From positions 1 through 25,206 of the forward strand of contig DAOUPU010000014.1 in the NCBI GenBank assembly GCA_030625995.1: a stretch of DNA of 25,206 bases, read 5' to 3'. Below the pieces are notes generated by a model. That model did not search any database, was not told the DNA's origin, and saw nothing but the letters and a program-made list of their open reading frames with translations. The translations under genes and the position numbers were made by a program. Numbering within the stretch: the stretch's first letter is position 1; every line of letters starts with the position of its first letter. Positions 22,257-25,206 of this stretch are shown piece after piece. Source of the DNA: Flavobacteriaceae bacterium (GTDB taxonomy: Bacteria > Bacteroidota > Bacteroidia > Flavobacteriales > Flavobacteriaceae).

Positions 22257-24593
22257 TTATACTTTTTCAATTTTAACCGCGCATTTTTTATAGTCAGGTT
22301 CTTTTGAAATCGGACAAAATGCATCTAAAGTAACATCATTTATCATCATATTTTCATCAAAAAATGGTACAAATACCTGTCCTTTAGTTGGTAACCCTCG
22401 TTCGTTGATAGAAGCCGGTAAAATAGTAGTCCCTCTTCTGGAAATAACTTTTACTTTTTGACCGTTGCTAATATTGTATTTTACAGCATCATCAGGATGT
22501 AGTTCAACATAGGAGTGAGGCATAGCCTGATGTAATACAGGAATTCTTCTTGTCATTGACCCTGTGTGCCAATGCTCAATTACCCTCCCCGTATTTAACC
22601 AAAATGGATATTCATTATCCGGAGATTCGGCCGGAGCTTCATACGGACGTTGCCAGATAATAGCCCTGCCGTCCTTTTTCCCATAAAAATGGAATTTTTT
22701 TCCGTTATCACATGCAGGATCAAATTTTGCGTTGTATCTCCATTTTGTTTCCTTACCATCTACGAATGGCCACATGGCACCTGCTTGAGATTTTAAGACC
22801 TCAAGTGGAGCCATATTATGTTTTTTACCCACATGGTGTAAGCGATACTCATTGTAAATTTCTTCTTCATGTTTTTCTTTGCTATAAGGAAATAGATCCC
22901 CGTAACCCATTCTACGAGCAACTTCAATTGTTTGCCAGGCATCTGCCATCGCTTCACCGGGAGGATCAACCATTTTATCCCAGTATTGGGTTCGTCTTTC
23001 AGAATTTCCATACATGCCACTCTTCTCTATGTGCCAGGCAGCAGGTAAAATTACATCGGCAACATCACTTGTAGGAGTAGGGAAAACATCAGAAACAACA
23101 ACAAAGCGATCTGGTTTTTCTGCACCTTTTGTATATCTGCTAACTTTAGGTAAAGACACCATAGGATTAGTAACCTGTGTCCAAATAAATTTTATATCCC
23201 CTCTGTCTAGAGCTCTAAACATTTCAGTAGCGTGATAGGTCGGTTTAGATGGAATTCTTTCTACCGGTACTTTCCAGATCTTAGCAGCATGTTCGCGATC
23301 TTTTTCATTCATTACAACTCCGTGAGGTAATTTATGCGTAAATGTACCTACCTCTCTTGCAGTTCCACAGGCACTTGGCTGGCCGGTTAGTGAAAACGGA
23401 CCGTTCCCGGGCTGTGAGATTTTTCCTGTAAGCAAATGGATATTATAAACTAAGTTATTGATCCATGTACCTCGGGTATGCTGGTTCATCCCCATACACC
23501 AAAAAGAAACTACTTTTTTATTTGGGTCACCATACAGATTAGCCAGGTATTTAATGTCTTTGACAGAAACACCTGATAATTTTGATACTTTCTCCGGCGT
23601 GTAATCCTTTAGAAATTCTTTATAGGATGCAAAATCAATTTTCTCAGGTTTGTCCTTAAATTTAAATTTATCTTCCGTTCCATAACCAATATTGGTTAAT
23701 CCTTTATTGAAATTACAATGTTCATTCACGAACTCCTCATTCATCCAGCCATTATTTATTATTTCATAAGCAATGGCATTCGCAACAGCCAGGTCAGTTT
23801 GTGGTTTAAACAAAATAGATTTATCCGAAGCCATGCTTGAACGTGTGGTTCTGGTTGCAAAATCTATTATCTTAACATTTTTTTTCAGTCGTTGATCCAG
23901 CATTCGGGAAAATAAGACAGGATGCATTTCAGCCATATTATTTCCCCAGGTGATGAATATGTCTGCATGATCAATATCTTCATAACATCCCATTGGTTCA
24001 TCGGCTCCAAAAGATGTTAAAAATCCCGTAACTGCACTGGCCATACAAAGTCGGGCATTACAGTCCAAATTATTTGTGCCAATTGCACCTTTCATAAATT
24101 TTGAGGCCACATATCCTTCCGGAATAGTGGATTGACCTGACGTATACATGGCAACTGAATCTTTACCGTGTTTTTCGATGGTTTCTTTCATTTTTGAAGC
24201 AACGAGATCTAGTGCCTCTTCCATGGAGGTTTCTACATATTTACCATTCTTTTTTACTAAGGGTTTTGTCAAACGATCTTGAGCGTACATACAAATGGTT
24301 TGATGATAGCCTTTAACACAACACAATCCTTTGTTTACCGAAGAATTAGGGTCTCCTTTTACGGCGATAGCTTTACCATTTTCTGTGCCAATTAAAACAC
24401 CACACCCTACTCCGCAAAATCTACAAGGAGCCTTGTTCCATTTTAAGCTAGCAGAACTTTTAATGCCTTGGATTTGTTCCTTAGCAAAAATAATACCTGG
24501 AAACAGGGCGGCGGCAGCTGTCATTGCTGAAGCGGCGGCCATTTTTTTAAGAAATTTTCTTCTGTTTGTTACTTTATTGATCATAACATTCAT
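22257..24593 (-). CDS. napA: Periplasmic nitrate reductase catalytic subunit NapA
   Basis: This 778-residue Mo-bisMGD enzyme reduces nitrate to nitrite. A Tat signal (TNRRKFLKKMAAASAM, R11/R12) exports it folded. The [4Fe-4S] cluster is held by C57, C60, C64 and C92 (PCRFCGVGCG, GLCCVKGY), K94 is the conserved electron-path Lys, and the Mo ligand is C183 (ARLCMASAV). Long stretches agree with E. coli NapA: GQPSACGTAREVGTFTHKLP, VIEHWHTGSMTRRIP and the end FKKCAVKLEKV-like. Nap is shorter here (E. coli 828 residues). Extra cysteines C91 and C178 replace Asn and Pro of the E. coli enzyme. The gene begins 2 bp after napD; the Met three codons in is an alternative start. Confidence 0.97.
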   Translation of the reverse strand: MNVMINKVTNRRKFLKKMAAASAMTAAAALFPGIIFAKEQIQGIKSSASLKWNKAPCRFCGVGCGVLIGTENGKAIAVKGDPNSSVNKGLCCVKGYHQTICMYAQDRLTKPLVKKNGKYVETSMEEALDLVASKMKETIEKHGKDSVAMYTSGQSTIPEGYVASKFMKGAIGTNNLDCNARLCMASAVTGFLTSFGADEPMGCYEDIDHADIFITWGNNMAEMHPVLFSRMLDQRLKKNVKIIDFATRTTRSSMASDKSILFKPQTDLAVANAIAYEIINNGWMNEEFVNEHCNFNKGLTNIGYGTEDKFKFKDKPEKIDFASYKEFLKDYTPEKVSKLSGVSVKDIKYLANLYGDPNKKVVSFWCMGMNQHTRGTWINNLVYNIHLLTGKISQPGNGPFSLTGQPSACGTAREVGTFTHKLPHGVVMNEKDREHAAKIWKVPVERIPSKPTYHATEMFRALDRGDIKFIWTQVTNPMVSLPKVSRYTKGAEKPDRFVVVSDVFPTPTSDVADVILPAAWHIEKSGMYGNSERRTQYWDKMVDPPGEAMADAWQTIEVARRMGYGDLFPYSKEKHEEEIYNEYRLHHVGKKHNMAPLEVLKSQAGAMWPFVDGKETKWRYNAKFDPACDNGKKFHFYGKKDGRAIIWQRPYEAPAESPDNEYPFWLNTGRVIEHWHTGSMTRRIPVLHQAMPHSYVELHPDDAVKYNISNGQKVKVISRRGTTILPASINERGLPTKGQVFVPFFDENMMINDVTLDAFCPISKEPDYKKCAVKIEKV

Positions 24594-24595
24594 TA

Positions 24596-24829
24596 TTATT
24601 GATTGGTTTCAAATCCTGAAACCATAGATAACATTTTTAAACTTTTAATGGAATTTATTGTGATTTGTAAATTTTGATCTTCAAAATCATCCTTTGTGTC
24701 GGTTATGACTATCGCAATTTCTTTATTTTTAGAAGGAATAATATCACATTCAGCAATGTTTGATAATTCTGATAGTAATTCTTTGTATTTACCCTCATGT
24801 GGATGAGCTAAATAACTCTTGATAGGCAT
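24596..24829 (-). CDS. napD: NapD, chaperone for NapA maturation
   Basis: This 77-residue cytoplasmic protein has the ferredoxin-like alpha/beta pattern of NapD: MPIKSYLAHPHEGKYKELLSELSNIAECDIIPS, then IAIVITDTKDDFEDQNLQITINSIKSLKMLSMVSGFE. NapD binds the Tat signal of NapA and prevents export before the cofactor is inserted. It is the first gene of the operon, 2 bp before napA, with a predicted leader of about 45 nt. The length is close to E. coli NapD (87 residues). Confidence 0.88.
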   Translation of the reverse strand: MPIKSYLAHPHEGKYKELLSELSNIAECDIIPSKNKEIAIVITDTKDDFEDQNLQITINSIKSLKMLSMVSGFETNQ

Positions 24830-24877
24830 AGTCTATTTAATTAGTGTCCAAGTTACAATTTTATGTAATAATGGTTA

Positions 24878-24885
24878 CAAAGAAA
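24878..24885 (-). promoter_or_regulatory. nap operon core promoter (-7 element, imperfect)
   Basis: The minus strand reads TTTCTTTG, one base from TAnnTTTG, at precisely the distance from the CRP/FNR-type site seen at norC and nirK. No -33 TTG is found. The predicted start is near 24874. Confidence 0.45.
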
Positions 24886-24907
24886 ATGAAAGAAAATTTG
24901 TACAAAA

Positions 24908-24921
24908 ATGATATTAATCAG
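24908..24921. promoter_or_regulatory. CRP/FNR-type site upstream of the nap operon
   Basis: ATGATATTAATCAG keeps the TGA-N6-TCA core, with one outer base changed. Its centre (24914.5) is 36.5 bp from the end of the putative -7 element, the same as in the nor and nir operons. Confidence 0.6.
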
Positions 24922-25002
24922 TTTTTTTAAAAAAAAAGATAAAAATGTATTTTATTCAATCAAATTCTTTATAAAACGACTGAAGAAAGGGTTAGCAATA
25001 TC

Positions 25003-25206
25003 CTATGTTAAAATGATTTGTTTTCCGCTGCTTGTTTTATTATTAAATTCATCGAAATAATAATCGATCCTTCCAACATTTATTCCCCATTTCCCAACTT
25101 GATTGATGAGCATATTTTTACCATTCACGTTTTTACTAATAGTAGGTTTTTTTAAAAAAGTATGAGTATGTCCGCCTATAATTAGATCAATATTTTGGGT
25201 TTGTTG
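25003..25206 (-). CDS. Metallophosphatase/5'-nucleotidase, C-terminal end (partial)
   Basis: An open frame enters from the right edge and ends with TAG at 25003-25005 after 67 codons, so the start and most of the gene are outside the window. It contains IDLIIGGHTHTFLKKP. The GGHTHT stretch is the late metal-binding His motif of calcineurin-type metallophosphatases, as in 5'-nucleotidases of the UshA/CpdB group. The remainder (NMLINQVGKWGINVGRIDYYFD) also agrees with the end of that domain, where a QxGxxG turn is usual. No second C-terminal nucleotidase domain follows, so the product is probably the single-domain form. It lies 81 bp upstream of the nap control site, on the same strand. Confidence 0.82.
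   Translation of the reverse strand, partial: QQTQNIDLIIGGHTHTFLKKPTISKNVNGKNMLINQVGKWGINVGRIDYYFDEFNNKTSSGKQIILT

Noticed and set aside
1..25206. CRISPR arrays, rRNA or tRNA genes, insertion-sequence transposases, phage genes
   Set aside because: No regularly spaced repeats, no tRNA-like cloverleaf and no transposase or integrase frame were noticed on either strand by eye.

Overview
The window looks like chromosomal DNA from a low-GC member of the Bacteroidota, probably a flavobacterium. The grounds are the AT-rich intergenic DNA, -7 elements of the TAnnTTTG type, many secreted lipoproteins, and gene families typical of that phylum (YghZ-type reductase, tryptophanase, NirK-cytochrome fusion, Nap with an NrfCD module). 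The species cannot be named from sequence alone.

Layout, left to right. 1-642: 5' part of a secreted N-acetylmuramoyl-L-alanine amidase gene (minus, cut by the window edge). 680-1702: YghZ-type aldo/keto reductase. 1776-7968: nitric oxide reductase locus on the minus strand, read norC, norB, ric (di-iron repair), norQ, norD, norE, norF. 8230-12558: nitrite reductase operon on the minus strand, read nirK (copper nitrite reductase fused to cytochrome c), an FGE-like protein, a SCO-type copper chaperone, and an alginate-export-type porin, closed by an intrinsic terminator. 12725-12790: small relic of a second tryptophanase gene. 12941-13288: small exported protein. 13520-14896: tryptophanase. 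15189-15704 (plus): membrane protein of unknown function, convergent with a CPA-type cation/proton antiporter (15701-17527, minus). 17638-18327 (plus): CutC. 18328-18646: intergenic DNA with a long inverted repeat. 18647-24829: six-gene periplasmic nitrate reductase operon on the minus strand, read napD, napA, a four-heme NapB-like cytochrome, a tetraheme lipoprotein, a ferredoxin-type electron carrier, and an NrfD-type quinol-oxidising membrane protein. 25003-25206: 3' end of a metallophosphatase/5'-nucleotidase gene.

Together these genes encode nitrate to nitrite (Nap), nitrite to nitric oxide (NirK) and nitric oxide to nitrous oxide (cNor), with copper delivery (SCO), outer-membrane passage (porin) and repair of nitrosative damage (RIC). 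No nosZ is present in the window. No napC, napG or napH is seen; an NrfCD-like module appears to feed electrons to NapA.

The most striking non-coding signal is a CRP/FNR-type palindrome (ATGAY-N4-RTCAT, one half-site relaxed at nap) in front of each of the three respiratory operons (norC, nirK, napD). In each case its centre lies exactly 36.5 bp upstream of the TTTG end of a -7-like element, and no -33 TTG is present. This fits a single class II activator switching on all three operons. Other notable points are an internally duplicated NapB, a missing cluster-I cysteine in the Nap ferredoxin, hairpins dividing the nor operon, a perfect palindrome over the nirK core promoter, and the tryptophanase relic.
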